Of a stretch of DNA of 64,000 nucleotides, positions 9,768 to 21,067 are shown piece after piece; positions within the stretch are counted from its first letter, which is position 1; each line of letters opens with the position of its first letter. The stretch is from Shinisaurus crocodilurus (Eukaryota; Chordata; Lepidosauria; Squamata; Shinisauridae). The notes under the pieces are model-generated. The model was not told where the DNA came from. It ran no database searches and saw only the letters and a list, made by a program, of their open reading frames with translations. The position numbers and the translations under genes were made by a program. The stretch covers positions 6,067,980 through 6,131,979 of the forward strand of contig CM037877.1 in NCBI GenBank assembly GCA_021292165.1. Reading direction: 5' to 3'.

Positions 9768-10154
9768 TTTTAGACTAACAGTCTCGATAAGAAAACCTGG
9801 AGGCATTTTTTTAAACAACCACATTTATATTTTGCACAGTTACATTGCCATATACAGAATGTTAATGTGTCTAAAATATACAGATGGGTGCCTAGATTTT
9901 GTCAGTGTCCTGGCATCAGCCTGCATCAAGTAATTAAAGTCTACTCCACATCTGGCAGAAGGCTAACTTGTAAGCTGTCTGGCATGTCTGCAATCTTCAC
10001 ATGGGGGCAATGGCAGGCAGCCCCCTCCCACAGAGTCCTCCCACTAGGACCCTACAACCTCAGAAATTGAAGTATGAATTGGCCATAGAATGGACCACCA
10101 GGTGCCTTAATGGGGCTTGATGTCAGGAGCCATAGTTCAGGTCCTCGTGCTTAT

Positions 10155-10286
10155 TTTATTTATTTTATTTATTTATTATATTTCCAAATCGCCCATCTGG
10201 CTGGTCACCCGGTCACCCCGGGCGATGTACAATCAGGACAAATATAATAAACACCATTAAAACACCATTAAAACACAATTAACATA
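10155..10286 (-). mobile_element. L2-like LINE 3' tail (distal part of an interrupted element)
   Basis: On the minus strand this is the 3' untranslated end (ATTGTAC..CGCCC..GGTGACC..CAGATGGGCGAT, then an AT-rich tail), like the + strand end at 57330-57415. The same element continues at 10540-10663 and 12565-12748, interrupted by a mariner MITE and an LTR. Confidence 0.75.
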
Positions 10287-10537
10287 CAGTCATGCCTTGG
10301 ATTGAGAGCATAATTCGTTCTGGAAACGTGCTTGTAATCCAAAACACTCTTATATCAGAACGAAATCCCCCCAAAAACATTTGTACAGAGATTTTTAACT
10401 TATAACCGTACTACAGTACTTGTATTGCAAGACGTCGCTTGTATATCAAGTCCAAAAAAATTAAATAAATATTTAAAAAATCGCTTGTCTTGCAAAATGC
10501 TCTCAAACCAAGTTACTTGCAATCCAAGGTATTACTG
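10287..10537. mobile_element. Mariner/Tigger-like MITE, copy 1
   Basis: The inverted termini are CAGTCATGCCTTGGATTG and CAATCCAAGGTATTACTG with TA on both sides, the Tc1/mariner target duplication. It is about 250 bp, has no coding frame, and is inserted in the L2-like tail. Confidence 0.85.
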
Positions 10538-10663
10538 TACAAGTAAAACACAAGTAAAACAATATAACATTTTTTTAAAAAAAAATCCTAACCCACCCCA
10601 TATTCCCGCCTGAAAAGCCATGTTTTTAAAGCCCGGCAGAAGTTCATCAAGGAGGGGGCATGA

Positions 10664-12559
10664 CGTGTTGGGTTTTGCATAGGCAGAACGAGATTACCAC
10701 CTGACATCGAGATTATCACCTGACCTGGTGGGTGTCTCTTGAGTTCAAGTACACAAGGTCTCTAGTCACGAGACATAGTCTCAAGATGATATGACTCAGC
10801 AACCTTGGACAGGTTTAGCGGTAAACATGTTGATGAATAGGTTATACAACTGGGGTGAGTAATATCCTATTTATAGGTGGTATAAAGCTAACACACTTGC
10901 TGATAGCTTCACTTGCTGTCTCTCGTCTCGACTCGACATGTATTGTTCTGGACTTCACTTCATCTAGCCCAGGGGTCTGCAACCTTTAAGACAAAAAGAG
11001 CCACTTGGACCCGTTTCCGAAGAAAAAAAAAAAACTGGGAGCCGCAAAACCATTGTGACATTGTGCCCCACATATAAAATGTAATAATTTCCCCTACCTA
11101 TGCACCCAACATAATCCACCAGCAAGAGCTGTTGGGTAGGGGAAATTATCAGCTGACGGATGATGGGGGTGTTGCTGGTGGATGATGGGATGCCACCAGC
11201 AACATCCCCCCCCCAAGCAGTAGCATCCCGTCATCAGCACCATCCAGCAGTAGCACCCTCATCATCCACCAGAAACCCCCTCCATGTGGTAATAGCACCC
11301 CTCATCATCCATCAGCAGGATTTGCTGGTGGATGATGGGGGTGCTACTGCTGGGGGGAGGGTGTTGCTGGTGGATGATGAGGGTGCTACTCAGGCCTGTC
11401 TTTAATGTGGGGCAAAAGGGGCAGCTGCAACAGCTGGAGGCACCCTGATTGGGAAACAGAGCACTTCCCCCTACCCTGGGGCTCTTTAGCTGTTGCACAA
11501 CTACAACTCCCAGCATGCCCGGATAGCCAAAGGCCTACCTGCCTCCTCGCCTGCTTGTGCTCTCCGCGGCGAGCCGGCCGCGCTGGTCCCTCGACACGCT
11601 GGACCCCGCGCTATGTTTTTGGCGGGGGGGGGGAAACTTTGGCGCGTGCAGGAGCCCTCCTCTCTTCTGCCGCTCACCCGCTCGCGTCCCTGCTGCCCAG
11701 GGGGGGTGCTGCCGCCGCGCCAAAGTTCCCCCGCCCCACCAAAGTTCCCCTGCCAAAATCATAGTGTGGGGGTCCAGCGCGCCGAAGCAGCTGGATGTGA
11801 CGCGGCGGCGGCTTCAGCGGCTCCGGCATTGACTCCAGCGGCGGCGGCAGCTAGAGCGGCGCGGAGAACGCTCCGCGCCGCTCAGAAGAGCGAAATCGGG
11901 CTGCCCCCGCCAACAGAATCAGGCCATATGTGAGGCAGCGGCAAAGTTTTTTGCGGAGCAGGCAGCCTTGTCCTGCTCTCCTCTCTTCCGCTGCCTGCCT
12001 GCTCGAGTCCCTGCTTCCGGGGGGGGGGGGTGCCGCTGCCACTGCCGCTGCCAAGTTTTTTTCCCTGCAGGAGCCCTCCTCCTGTCTTCCACTGGACCGG
12101 TTGGAGGCACGCAGAGGAAGGTAGGGGGAAAAATATTTGGTTTTTTTCCCCAGCATTCACTCAATAAGACGCACAGACATTTCCCCCTCCTTTCTGGGGG
12201 GAGAAAAGTGCGTCTTATGGTGCGAAAAATACGGTAAGTGACAGGCGCCCAGGCCAGGCGGCCAGCGGAGTCTCAGACTGGAGCGGAGCCGCGGCAAAGG
12301 TTTGAAAGAGCCGCATGCGGCTCCGGAGCCGCGGGTTGCAGACCCCTGATCTAGCCTTACCACTGGGGTATTGGATTTGTATCTGCAATGATGTAGTGAG
12401 TAGGAGATGCATTGATTGCCTTAATCCCATGTAATTGGGTCTTACAAATAAACTCTTTAATCTTTATTAACTGCTGTTATTTCCTCCTTCCGCCTGCGTG
12501 ACTGGGACTGAGGGTCACTGGCTAGGGAAGCTTTTGAACCCGGGTCAGTCCAGCTCTCA
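10664..12559. mobile_element. Probable solo LTR containing a nested hAT element
   Basis: The flanking L2-like DNA is continuous across the insertion when compared with 57165-57260. CATGA is duplicated at 10659-10663 and 12560-12564. Without the nested hAT the insert is about 0.5 kb and has LTR features: TATA-like GGTGGTATAAAGCT near 10870, then AATAAA near 12450. The ends do not form an obvious TG...CA pair, so exact borders are uncertain. No retroviral genes are present. Confidence 0.6.
10970..12348. mobile_element. Non-autonomous hAT transposon, 1.4 kb
   Basis: Termini are CAGGGGTCTGCAACC and GGTTGCAGACCCCTG. The exact 8-bp duplication ATCTAGCC is at 10962-10969 and 12349-12356. The interior has a degenerate ATCATCCACCAGCA-type minisatellite (11115-11395) and a CpG-rich block (11540-12110) with several spurious open frames. 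No transposase is recognised. Confidence 0.9.
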
Positions 12560-12748
12560 CATGATGAAGGTAACTGGGGAGGGAGTTCCATAACTTGGGG
12601 GCCGCCACAGAAAAGGCCCTCTTCTTCCTAGTCCCCACCAGCCTGGCTGCTCTGGCTGATGGGACAAGGAGAAGGCCGTCCGTGGCAGACCTTGTTGAGC
12701 AGCCTACTTGATGTTGTTGGAGGCGCTCCTTGAGATAAACTGGACCGG
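12540..12748 (-). mobile_element. L2-like LINE, C-terminal coding part
   Basis: On the minus strand it encodes YLKERLQQHQV, RSATDGLLLVPSARAARLVG and AFSVAAPKLWNSLPS, the usual C-terminus of an L2-type reverse transcriptase. It is 5'-truncated exactly where duplication copy 2 begins. The 12540-12559 end belongs to the LTR inserted in it. Confidence 0.8.
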
Positions 12749-12842
12749 TGTCCATGCTGGCTGGGAATGATGGGAGTTGTAGTCCAACGCATTTGGTGGA
12801 CCTCAAGATGGGGAAGGGTGTGTTATATAAATGCTAAACATT

Positions 12843-13095
12843 TAATTTAATTTATTTATTATATTTATACCCCGCCTTTTTTTCTCTGAAAGGAACCCAA
12901 GGCGGCTTACATAATCCTTCTCCTCCTCCCCTCCATTTTATCCTCACAACAACCCTGTGAGGTAGGTTAGGCTGAGAATCAGTGACTGGCCCAAAGTCAC
13001 CCAGTGAGTTTCATGGCTGAGCAGGGACTAGAACCCAGATCTCCCGAGTCCCAGACCCAGTCCAACACTCTCACCACTACGCCACACTGGCTCTC
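12843..13095 (-). mobile_element. Sauria-like tRNA-derived SINE
   Basis: Read on the minus strand it runs GAGAGCCAGTGTGGCGTAGT, GTTGGACTGGGTCTGGGACT, CAGCCTAACCTACCTCACAG, GCCGCCTTGGGTTCC and (AAAT)n. AACATT flanks it at 12837-12842 and 13096-13101. Copy 1 has the empty site near 6205-6225, so the insertion is younger than the duplication. Confidence 0.9.
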
Positions 13096-13283
13096 AACAT
13101 TATTGTTCAATTAACCCTAATGACCAAAACCATCAGGTTGCCAAGTGCTCTTAGGGTGCTATCCTATGCATGTTTCGACAGAAAAAAGTCCTATAGCCTA
13201 AATTTCCTTTGGATTATCCCCCCCCCCCCTTCAGAGCTGCTTCTGCTGGCAAAGTAATGTCTAGCTGAAACTTTGGCTGCAAT

Positions 13284-13566
13284 CAGGGCCGGTGCAAGGC
13301 AGTTTGGTGCCCTAGGCAAGATCAGATATTTAGCGCGCCCCCCCTTCCCACTTGAGCCCTCCCTCCCTCCAGCCCTATGCCCATTATGAAATAAAAGTCA
13401 GTTGTGAAATTCCGTCTACTACAAGTCAAGATATGATTGGTAAAACAAACTTGGTAAAATACGCATTTTAGCACTGTATTTTTTTTCCCCAAGGCGTTTC
13501 TGGCGCCCCCTTTAGCCCTGCGCCCTAGGCAGCTGCCTAGTTGGCCTAATGGTAGCACCGGCCCTG
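13284..13566. mobile_element. Small non-autonomous hAT element, with empty site
   Basis: Ends are CAGGGCCGGTGCAAGGC and GGTAGCACCGGCCCTG. The exact 8-bp duplication GCTGCAAT is at 13276-13283 and 13567-13574. Copy 1 carries a single GCTGCAAT at 7915-7922. Confidence 0.93.
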
Positions 13567-13974
13567 GCTGCAATCCAATACACACTGAACAGGATAGTAA
13601 GTAAGTACTATCGGAAGGGGCCTATAGGGCCATCGAGTCCAACCCCCTGTTCAACGCAGGAGAACAGATGTGGGCAGCCCAGGCAGTCGCCCATCCAAGC
13701 ACGGACCCGGCTCATACCTGCTTAGCTTCAGCATGCGGCCTGCTGCGTTATGTGCTCTCGGGACTTTTTCCTGCCTAAGCGTGCATAGGATTGATTGTGC
13801 CCCTAATTGATTAAACGTTGTGCCCTCTTTAAATTGGCTCCTCTGAACTTTTAAGATTCCCTTTACAAACGTTCACACTGTCAGCTCCGTCTCGCAGGTA
13901 TGCTGCCACTGGGAATCCCCATTCTGGATGTCTACGAATGTCAGCATGAATACTTCTGTTTCTTCCGACTGTAG

Positions 13975-14185
13975 GAAGAAGAAGACACTGTCTGCTCTGA
14001 AGAGCCGCCCGGTGAGCTATGAGCAGCAGCTGCCCTCACCTGGGACAACCAGTGACAACAGCACCAAGACGCCGGTCATCCCAGCATCTCCCTCTCCTTC
14101 GCTGAAGCACGACGAGATCTTAATTGAATGGAAGGAAGGAACCGTCACCCCACTCTTCAGCAACATGAACGATCAGATATGCTAA
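13975..14185 (+). CDS. Terminal cytoplasmic exon of the unnamed membrane protein (intact copy)
   Basis: Acceptor AG is at 13973-13974. The first G completes the phase-2 codon of the transmembrane exon as lysine, followed by KKKTLSALKSR, a basic stop-transfer. The tail then has PVSYEQQLPSPGTTS, a Ser/Pro/Thr-rich stretch, EILIEWKEGTVTPLFSNMND and stop TAA at 14183-14185, about 69 residues. It contains possible SP/TP phosphorylation sites. The conserved-looking WKEGTVTPLF segment suggests a functional tail, but I do not recognise the family. No canonical AATAAA was seen close downstream. Confidence 0.75.
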
Positions 14186-14941
14186 ATATTATCCGGGCTG
14201 AATCTGTTGCTTCCAAAGCCTTGCTTCTTGGCAAGACCCTTTTTACTGCACTCTGAGCATACAGCGCTTCCGCAGTCGTCGTCTTCATTTAGACTAACAG
14301 TCTCGATAAGAAAACCTGGAGACATTTTTTAAATAACCACATTTATATTTTGCACAGTTACACTGCCATATACAGAATGTTAATGTGTCTAAAATATACA
14401 GATGGGTGCCTAGATTTTGTCAGTGTCCTGGCATCAGCCTGCATCAAGTAATTCAAGTCTACTCCACATCTGGCAGAAGGCTAACTTGTAAGCTGTCTGG
14501 CATGTCTGCAATCTTCACATGGGGGCAATAGCACCCTCCCACAGCCCTCCCACTAGGACCCCAATACCTCAGAAATTTAAGTATGAATTGGCCATAGAAT
14601 GGACCACCAGGTGCCTTAATGGGGCTGGATGTCAGGAGCCATAGTTCAGGTCCTCCTGCTTATCTCACCACAGAGGGTTTGTTCAGTCCATATCGAGTCC
14701 CTGCCACCATAAACAAAGGGTGGGACAATCTTACATTATTCATCTGTGGGCCTAAAAGAGGAGAACAAAGAACCAGCTTTTTGTGCATGGTCACCTGGGG
14801 GTAACTTTTACTCACCCCAAGTGAGTGGCTTATCTACAAACCTGAGCTCAAAAGCAGCCAAGGGCCACTGGAATATGGTTACCCATCCAACGTTGCACTC
14901 TACTGACACAGGCCTTTTTGGAAGGCTAACAGATGCTATAG

Positions 14942-15862
14942 CAGTGATGGCGAATATATGGCACGGGTGCCACAGCTGGCACGCAGGGACCTCTCTGTGG
15001 GCACTCAAGCCATTGGTCACCAGATCGCGAAAAGACTGTCCCCTTCTGCAAAACACTAATGATTTTGTTCTTTCTCACAGTGTGGAACAGAATGATTTTA
15101 TTCTAGAATTCCTGTTACAAAATTCTTTTCTACATTGTTATCACATTTAAAAGATTTTGAAGAATGATGCACAGAGCATGGCTTGGATGTAAAGCCCTAA
15201 CAGTTGACCTGAGTGCTGCATGTGTTGCTCTCAAACTAACGGAGTATGAGCCAAGGTTTGACAAATTATCAGCATGCATGCAATAGCAAAAATCACATTA
15301 ATTGTGCAAAAGCATGCCCAATGCAAACTTTTACCTAATGCAGTGTTTGCTGTCCAAGACATAAAGTGTTTAAAATGTGTTAAGCACGTTTAGTTTTCTT
15401 GTTTATCTTGCTCATCCTAGTACAGGTTGACTTTTACTTTTACTAATCCGACACATGTAAAAGCAGGGAAAGGACCCGGGGTAAAGCTTGCCCCATACAA
15501 TTTCAGTCTGGCATATAATCATATTACAAGTTGAGAATCCCTTATCCAAAAATACATGTGCCTAATTATTTAAAAAGTTTGTATAAATTCCCTTCAGGCT
15601 ATGTGTACAATGTAGTACTATAATAATTTTTTGAGTTGATTTTTTTTTCAACAAAAAACTGTTTGTATCATTGAAAGCTCTGTTATTGTGTTTTTCTTTT
15701 CAGACAAAAGATGTTAATTAGTTTGGACAACTGTATGAGTTGTTTTTCTAAAACTAAAACCTCGGTATTCAGGTTTAATTGCAGTGTTGGCAATTTGAAA
15801 TAAATAAGTTGATTTTGTGTTGCAGTTTGGGCACTCGGGCTCAAAAAGGTTTGCCATCACTG
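14942..15862. mobile_element. Non-autonomous hAT element, 0.9 kb
   Basis: The ends CAGTGATGGCGAA and TTTGCCATCACTG are flanked by the exact 8-bp duplication TGCTATAG (14934-14941 and 15863-15870). The interior is AT-rich with no recognisable transposase motif, although the left 150 bp (GGCACGGGTGCCACAGCTGG) is typical of Charlie-like families. Confidence 0.88.
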
Positions 15863-15870
15863 TGCTATAG

Positions 15871-16440
15871 CCTTGCTTGTGACTACTACTTAACCTCACC
15901 AAGAATGGCTTGGTGGTGTTTTGTACAGTGCAGGGACGTAGTTCCTTGCCTGGAAGGCTTTCACCCTATAGATAAAATAGGTATGAGGGAAGTGTCAGTG
16001 ATTGGGGGCCCATGAGCGATGGGGAGGGGGCAAGGGAGAGGCAGGAGTTCTCAAGGACTAGTGACTTGCTTGGCTGATCTCACTTTTTCAATGGCAAGAC
16101 GTGACTAGTGAAAGTAATGTGATATTAACACCATAGTGATACAATTATATCTTTTAAAACGATTCAGCGATTCTACTTGGAAGATACTGGTTTGTAGTCA
16201 CTCTGTGTAGTATTAAACTACACTTCTCTTTACTTTACTGTTCTGATGTCACTAACTGGCACCTTCACCCAATTGCAGTTTGTTTTAAACATGGCTCAAA
16301 TACATTTGAGAAACAACCATTTCTCATGCCTGGCTACAGTCTTGTGCAGATCACAGTACTGGAGAACCAAAGGCCTTTCCTCTTCCTGACACTAAAGTTA
16401 CAATCTTATGCAAGTGGTGCTTTATGGGTTACAGGCACGT
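15871..16440. other. Intergenic, nothing recognised
   Basis: No gene, repeat end or hairpin could be supported in this stretch between the convergent unnamed gene and NUDT2. Confidence 0.4.
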
Positions 16441-17070
16441 GAGCCTTGAGAAGGAGCCGCTGCCTGTAGTTACCGCCAAGCACCTCCTTCGCCTCGTGCT
16501 TCTCCTCCTTGTGCTGAAGTAAGTGCGTGAGTGAGTCGCTGCCTGCAGTTGCCGCCAACATCTTGCCTCTTCCTCCTCCTCGTGCTGGTGTGTGTGTGTG
16601 AGGGAGAGGGGGAGAGAGAGAGGAGACGCTGCCTGCAGTTGCCGCCAACATGCGCTTCTTCCTGCTGCTGCTGCAGAAGATCTCTGCAAGAACGAGTTGG
16701 AGGAAGGGGCAGATTGAGCTGTTGTTGGGCTGGGAAGGGGAGGTGGTCGCAGCAGCGTCCAGGGGTGAGGGGAGGGTGGGGGGCATTCCACCCAGCCCCT
16801 CATTCTCAGACGCAGCCATCTGGTGGGGGGTGGGGTGGCAGCACGAAGACGACCTGGGAGACTTGATTATTTGCACAAAGGCAAGTGTGCTTACTTCCTC
16901 CTTAGTCCTTTGAGATTTTGGCAGCCCCAATGCAAAGCAGTGAGGCGTGCTGACCATAATTCTGTTGGGAGAAGGTACTTAACACCACGGAGAGCTCACG
17001 TTATGGTATTTTTTGACACACTCATTGGGAAGAGTTTCACTGAACTATGGCTTCTTCTGAGTGAAAATGA

Positions 17071-17071
17071 A

Positions 17072-17141
<70 letters not shown>
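17071..17141. repeat. (TG)n(AG)n microsatellite
   Basis: An alternating GTGTGT run is followed by about 25 AG units. Confidence 0.95.
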
Positions 17142-17145
<4 letters not shown>

Positions 17146-17213
17146 GTGGATGAATTTCATTTCACTTGCTTCTGTGACTATTGCAGAACTATTTTTTGCT
17201 GTCTCCAGCAGAA

Positions 17214-17460
17214 CAGAGAGCCAGTGTGGCGTAGTGGTGAGTGTTGGACTGGGACTTGGGATATCCAGGTTCTAGTCCCCGCTTGGCCATGAAACTCACT
17301 GGGTTACTTTGAGCCAGTCATTTACTCTCAGCCTAACCTACCTCACAGGGTTGTTGTGAGGATAAAGTGGAGAGGAGGAGGATTATGTAAGCCGCCTTGG
17401 GTTCCTTGCAGGAAAAAAGGCGGGGTATAAATATAACAAATAAAATAAATAAATAAACAA
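17214..17460 (+). mobile_element. Sauria-like tRNA-derived SINE
   Basis: It reads GAGAGCCAGTGTGGCGTAGT, GTTGGACTGGGACTTGGGA, GGTTCTAGTCCC (B-box-like), GTGAGGATAAAGTGGAGAGG, GTAAGCCGCCTTGGGTTCC and an (AAAT)n tail. It is almost the same as the reverse copy at 12843. Confidence 0.9.
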
Positions 17461-17916
17461 ACATGTCTTCTCCTTTCTGATACAAAGCTGGCTGCTAGTC
17501 AAATGATAAATCCGCCCACTTGCCTGCTCCCTGTTGGGCCCTATTTCCACCAACATCCAGAGTTCAAAGAGAGGAAGGGCAGGTGAGCAAGTACAACAAT
17601 AGAAATACAAAAAGAAATTGTTTGTCCTCAAAAAAGATTTTTTATTTATATTTTCAGAAATCTGTACCCATGGAGAAAAAACGTAAATATTCAGAAGATT
17701 ACCATTACAAAAGGGGGTCGCGACTCGAAAAAGGTTGGGGACCACTGTGCTAAATGCTCCTCTCTAAGAATGTACAGGAACAGAAGCATCCAAGCTTTAA
17801 ATTTTCTCCTTACTGATTGCACTTTTGTACTGCTTTTCTGAAGCCAACCAAGGCAGTTTACAAAGATTAAGTAGCTTGATAGAATTACAGTACATCATTT
17901 TCCGGTCATCTCTGCT

Positions 17917-17922
17917 TTTATT
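17917..17922 (-). terminator. NUDT2: NUDT2 polyadenylation signal (AATAAA, minus strand)
   Basis: The plus strand reads TTTATT. On the minus strand this is AATAAA about 60 nt past the NUDT2 stop codon, a plausible poly(A) signal. Confidence 0.55.
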
Positions 17923-17981
17923 TTTATGGAACTAGCAGCCAGAATATCCACTGATCACATCCCTGCATTCCCACAGAACAT

Positions 17982-18362
<381 letters not shown>

Positions 18363-18716
18363 TTACATTTGGCTCTCGAGTGCTTTGTATGTTGGCACAG
18401 AAAGGAAAACAAAAGTACTATGTTGTGGTTGGCTCATACTGTTGCCACCCTTTGTTCCAGAAGTGACTGCATTTAATGGTGTCTCCGGTGTCTTCAGAGC
18501 TATAGACCACACAATCCTAAAGGCCTGGGACAGGGAGGCGCTGCACAGAGATAAAATGTACGGGGTCCTGTCCACAGGCGCACGATCGAAAGAGCAGCCA
18601 CTGAGGACATCCCCTTGGGGCACCCTGGCTGACTGAACCAGACATAGCGATGGTATCTTTAAGAGGGTGTGTCCTTGATGGGTCTCAAGAGGTCATAATG
18701 GGACACAAGGGGGGAG

Positions 18717-18870
18717 GCCGTGAATGCTGGGAGTTGTAGTCCAAAACATCTGGAGGGCACCAGCTTGGGAAAGGCTGCTCTAATGTATGCTGGGTCTAAG
18801 CCTTTAACGGTGCATGCTGGGAGCAGTAGGACTTTTTTTTTTGTCTAAACATGAATAGGATTGCACCCTA
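18717..18870. repeat. Half MITEs in the NUDT2 intron/flank
   Basis: 18723-18782 is the right half of the CATCTGGAGGGCACC hairpin family. 18810-18868 is the right half of the GCATAGGATTGCACCC family with its T-rich joint. Confidence 0.55.
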
Positions 18871-19309
18871 AATAGTTTAAACATCAACCAGTAATGTTTA
18901 AAGCCTGTAAATCATTACTACTGCAAAAAAAATTTTTTTTAAATCATTGTCATGCCATACAATACAATACAGGCCACTGTTGCTTTCTAAATGCTTCCTA
19001 GGAAAGTGAGCAGGGCATGGGGAGAAGTACTTCTGCGCAGGCGATGTTTACCCTGTACAACTCCCTACCAGCTACATCCTGATTTCCACCACAAAGATCC
19101 CATTATATGTCAGGTATAAATATAACCTATTCTCAAGTTGGCTTTAGCTCTTCCTGAGAAAAGCCAGATGTGGCTTTCTCACCAATATGTCCTGGACGGG
19201 AATATAAACACAGCAAACCACCTAAGAAAAGCACAGGCACTAGAAATAATGCCTAAAGCCCAGCACCTGCTGGACAAATAGCCAGCCAGAGAGTTTCATC
19301 TGTGATACA

Positions 19310-19460
19310 GCAGCTCCATGCTGGCTGGGGATGATGGAGGTTGTAACCCAACACATCTGCTGTGAACTGCCCAGAGAGCTTCGGCTACTGGGCGGTATAG
19401 AAATGAAATAAACTAGTAGTAATAATCTGGAGGGTGCCAGCTTGGGGAAGGCTGATGCAA
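19310..19460. repeat. Palindromic MITE interrupted by an L2-like tail
   Basis: The hairpin family sequence GATGATGGAGGTTGTAACCC-AACACATCT breaks at about 19358. It is followed by GAACTGCCCAGAGAGCTTCGG...GAAATAAACTAG(TAA)n, an L2-like 3' tail also seen at 30670. It then resumes with CTGGAGGGTGCCAGCTTGGG. Confidence 0.6.
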
Positions 19461-19724
19461 TTCAGCACAGGGGAGACAACAGAGTAAAGGAAATGGAGGG
19501 AGCAGGCAACGGGGTTGGGGTGGCGGAATGTGTTTTGTTTTAGTTACATGCGTTTTGTTATATGCATTCCCCAGTTGGGAATGAGGACGCTTACGAAGTT
19601 TCCAACTTCTCAGAACTTGATCAGTTAGAAGACTTGATTTAAATAAACTAAAATTCTTTGATCCATCGACCGGCAGCCCCACTGAGAATATCTTCCAACA
19701 CTGCTGATACAATGAAAGCTGCAG

Positions 19725-19790
19725 CAGTTCCCTCAGGTAGACCTATAGGGCCCCTTCCAACTCTACAAGTATTCTAAGATTCTAGGATCA
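19725..19790 (+). repeat. CR1 3'-tail fragment
   Basis: GGGCCCCTTCCAACTCTACA followed by ATTCTAAGATTCTAGG is the terminal part of a CR1 LINE. It ends only a few bases from the donor of NUDT2 coding exon 1. Confidence 0.65.
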
Positions 19791-19967
<177 letters not shown>

Positions 19968-20064
19968 TTAGCGATCGCAGACTCCGAGGTGGGGACAGGT
20001 AGCCCCAAAGTAAGGCTGGCTGGGTGCAATTATGGATGGGAGACAGAGAGACCTGACTGAGGGA

Positions 20065-20262
20065 GGGGGCCGAGGCTCAGTGGCAGAGCACCTGCTTTGC
20101 ATACAGAAGATCTCAGGTTCAATCCCGGGCAGCATCTCCGGGTAGGGCTGGGAAAGAATCCTGCCTGAAAACCTGGAGAGCCGCTGCTGCCAGTCCGTGC
20201 CGACAATACCAGGCTGGCTGGATGAAGAGTCTGACTCAGTATAAGGCAGCTTCCTATCAAAT
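20065..20262 (+). mobile_element. tRNA-derived SINE (GTGGCTCAGTGGTAGAGC type)
   Basis: It has an A-box-like GGCTCAGTGGCAGAGCACC, a B-box-like GGTTCAATCCC, then CCTGAAAACCTGGAGAGCCG and the conserved end CTCAGTATAAGGCAGCTTCC. Similar copies are at 33281 and 55727. The tRNA cloverleaf is not complete, so it is not a tRNA gene. Confidence 0.85.
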
Positions 20263-21067
20263 CAAATCTTACTGAATTAGTCAACAGACCAGATCAACCA
20301 CAGATATGATAAACACATATTAAAAACAAAGAATGAATGCATATATCTTATGATGTAAAACTAACATGAAAATTTAAAATATGCATCTGGAGTTTATAAA
20401 CCCTTTAAAACCTCACACAGTTTACAACTATTAGTACATGGCTCCTTTAATTGGACAGTTTTCCTTCCCCTTTTCCCATAAACTAGCCGCCTTGATGGCA
20501 AAGAGGAAAACCCTCTGAGTCACAAACTAGTCAGATCCTTGAAGGGAAAAATTCAATTTAGCCTCAGACACCCAATTTCTCATGCGCGCAGGAAATGGAG
20601 ATAAATAATGTTCCCTGCAACTAGTGTAGAGCCGGCACTCCAATGAATAGTGTGCCAGGTCTGCCACTACAGAGGCACCACAAATGCACAGTCTATCTTG
20701 CACTGGAGTGTGTAAGGCAGCTTCCTGTGTTCCTGACCCATTTTACACAATTTACCAGGAAGTTATCCTGTGCAAACAGCACTGAATTAACAGGAGGTGC
20801 GCAAGAGCACTCTTGCCCATTTCCCAGGATGACTACGCCCACTTGTGTGGGTCAGGTGCGGGGGGGCATGGGGATGTGGATGCTTTTCTTTTTGCCTCTC
20901 GTACCGAAATATCACAGGCTGATCTTAGCTGGGGATTTTGAAGCAGCCTTTTGTCCCACAGCCAACAGGACAACTTCCTGCCATGGTGGAGTGAGCAACA
21001 GCCTCAGCACAATACTGGACTTCGCCAATCCTTCAGTCAGGCCATGGCCTCAGTCAGCACCACCTGA
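20263..21067. other. Intergenic/NUDT2 intron, nothing recognised
   Basis: No exon or clear repeat family could be identified here. Confidence 0.35.

Larger units (their letters stand above)
6120..10154 (+). repeat. Segmental tandem duplication, copy 1 (carries the frameshifted terminal exon)
   Basis: This block is homologous to 12749-14663. Shared stretches include the start TGTCCATGCTGGCTGGGAATG, the CCTAATGACCAAAACCATCA segment, the exon at 9025-9234 and the 3' flank through GTCAGGAGCCATAGTTCAGG. Copy 1 is longer because of later insertions (hAT at 6363-7897 and 9333-9767) and because copy 2 lacks about 0.7 kb corresponding to about 7950-8650. Copy 1 lacks the SINE and the small hAT present in copy 2. 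Confidence 0.9.
12749..14663 (+). repeat. Segmental tandem duplication, copy 2 (carries the intact terminal exon)
   Basis: Homologous to 6120-10154. It contains a private Sauria-like SINE (12843-13095) and a private small hAT (13284-13566), each absent from copy 1. Homology ends at TCCTCCTGCTTAT; at the matching point copy 1 passes into the L2-like tail. Confidence 0.9.
16440..17747. mobile_element. Probable hAT element with GC-rich tandem repeat; right end only
   Basis: The right terminus GGTTGGGGACCACTG ends at 17747 and matches hAT ends (CAGTGGTCCCCAACC). The left terminus was not found. The left part carries three diverged units beginning GCTGCCTGCAGTTGCCGCCA (16459, 16538, 16628), like the GC-rich repeat arrays in the other hAT elements here. 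An (AG)n tract and a Sauria-like SINE are nested inside. Confidence 0.5.

Noticed and set aside
11405..12164. Cluster of overlapping open frames
   Set aside because: They lie in the CpG-rich core of the hAT at 10970-12348; no splice logic or protein family signal.
16400..16960. Possible CpG-island promoter or short exon with MRFFLLLLQK-like start
   Set aside because: The GC-rich units are degenerate tandem repeats of a hAT-like element whose right end is at 17747.
20065..20262. Possible tRNA gene (A and B box)
   Set aside because: The body continues into a SINE-specific segment shared with 33281 and 55727, and no complete cloverleaf can be drawn.
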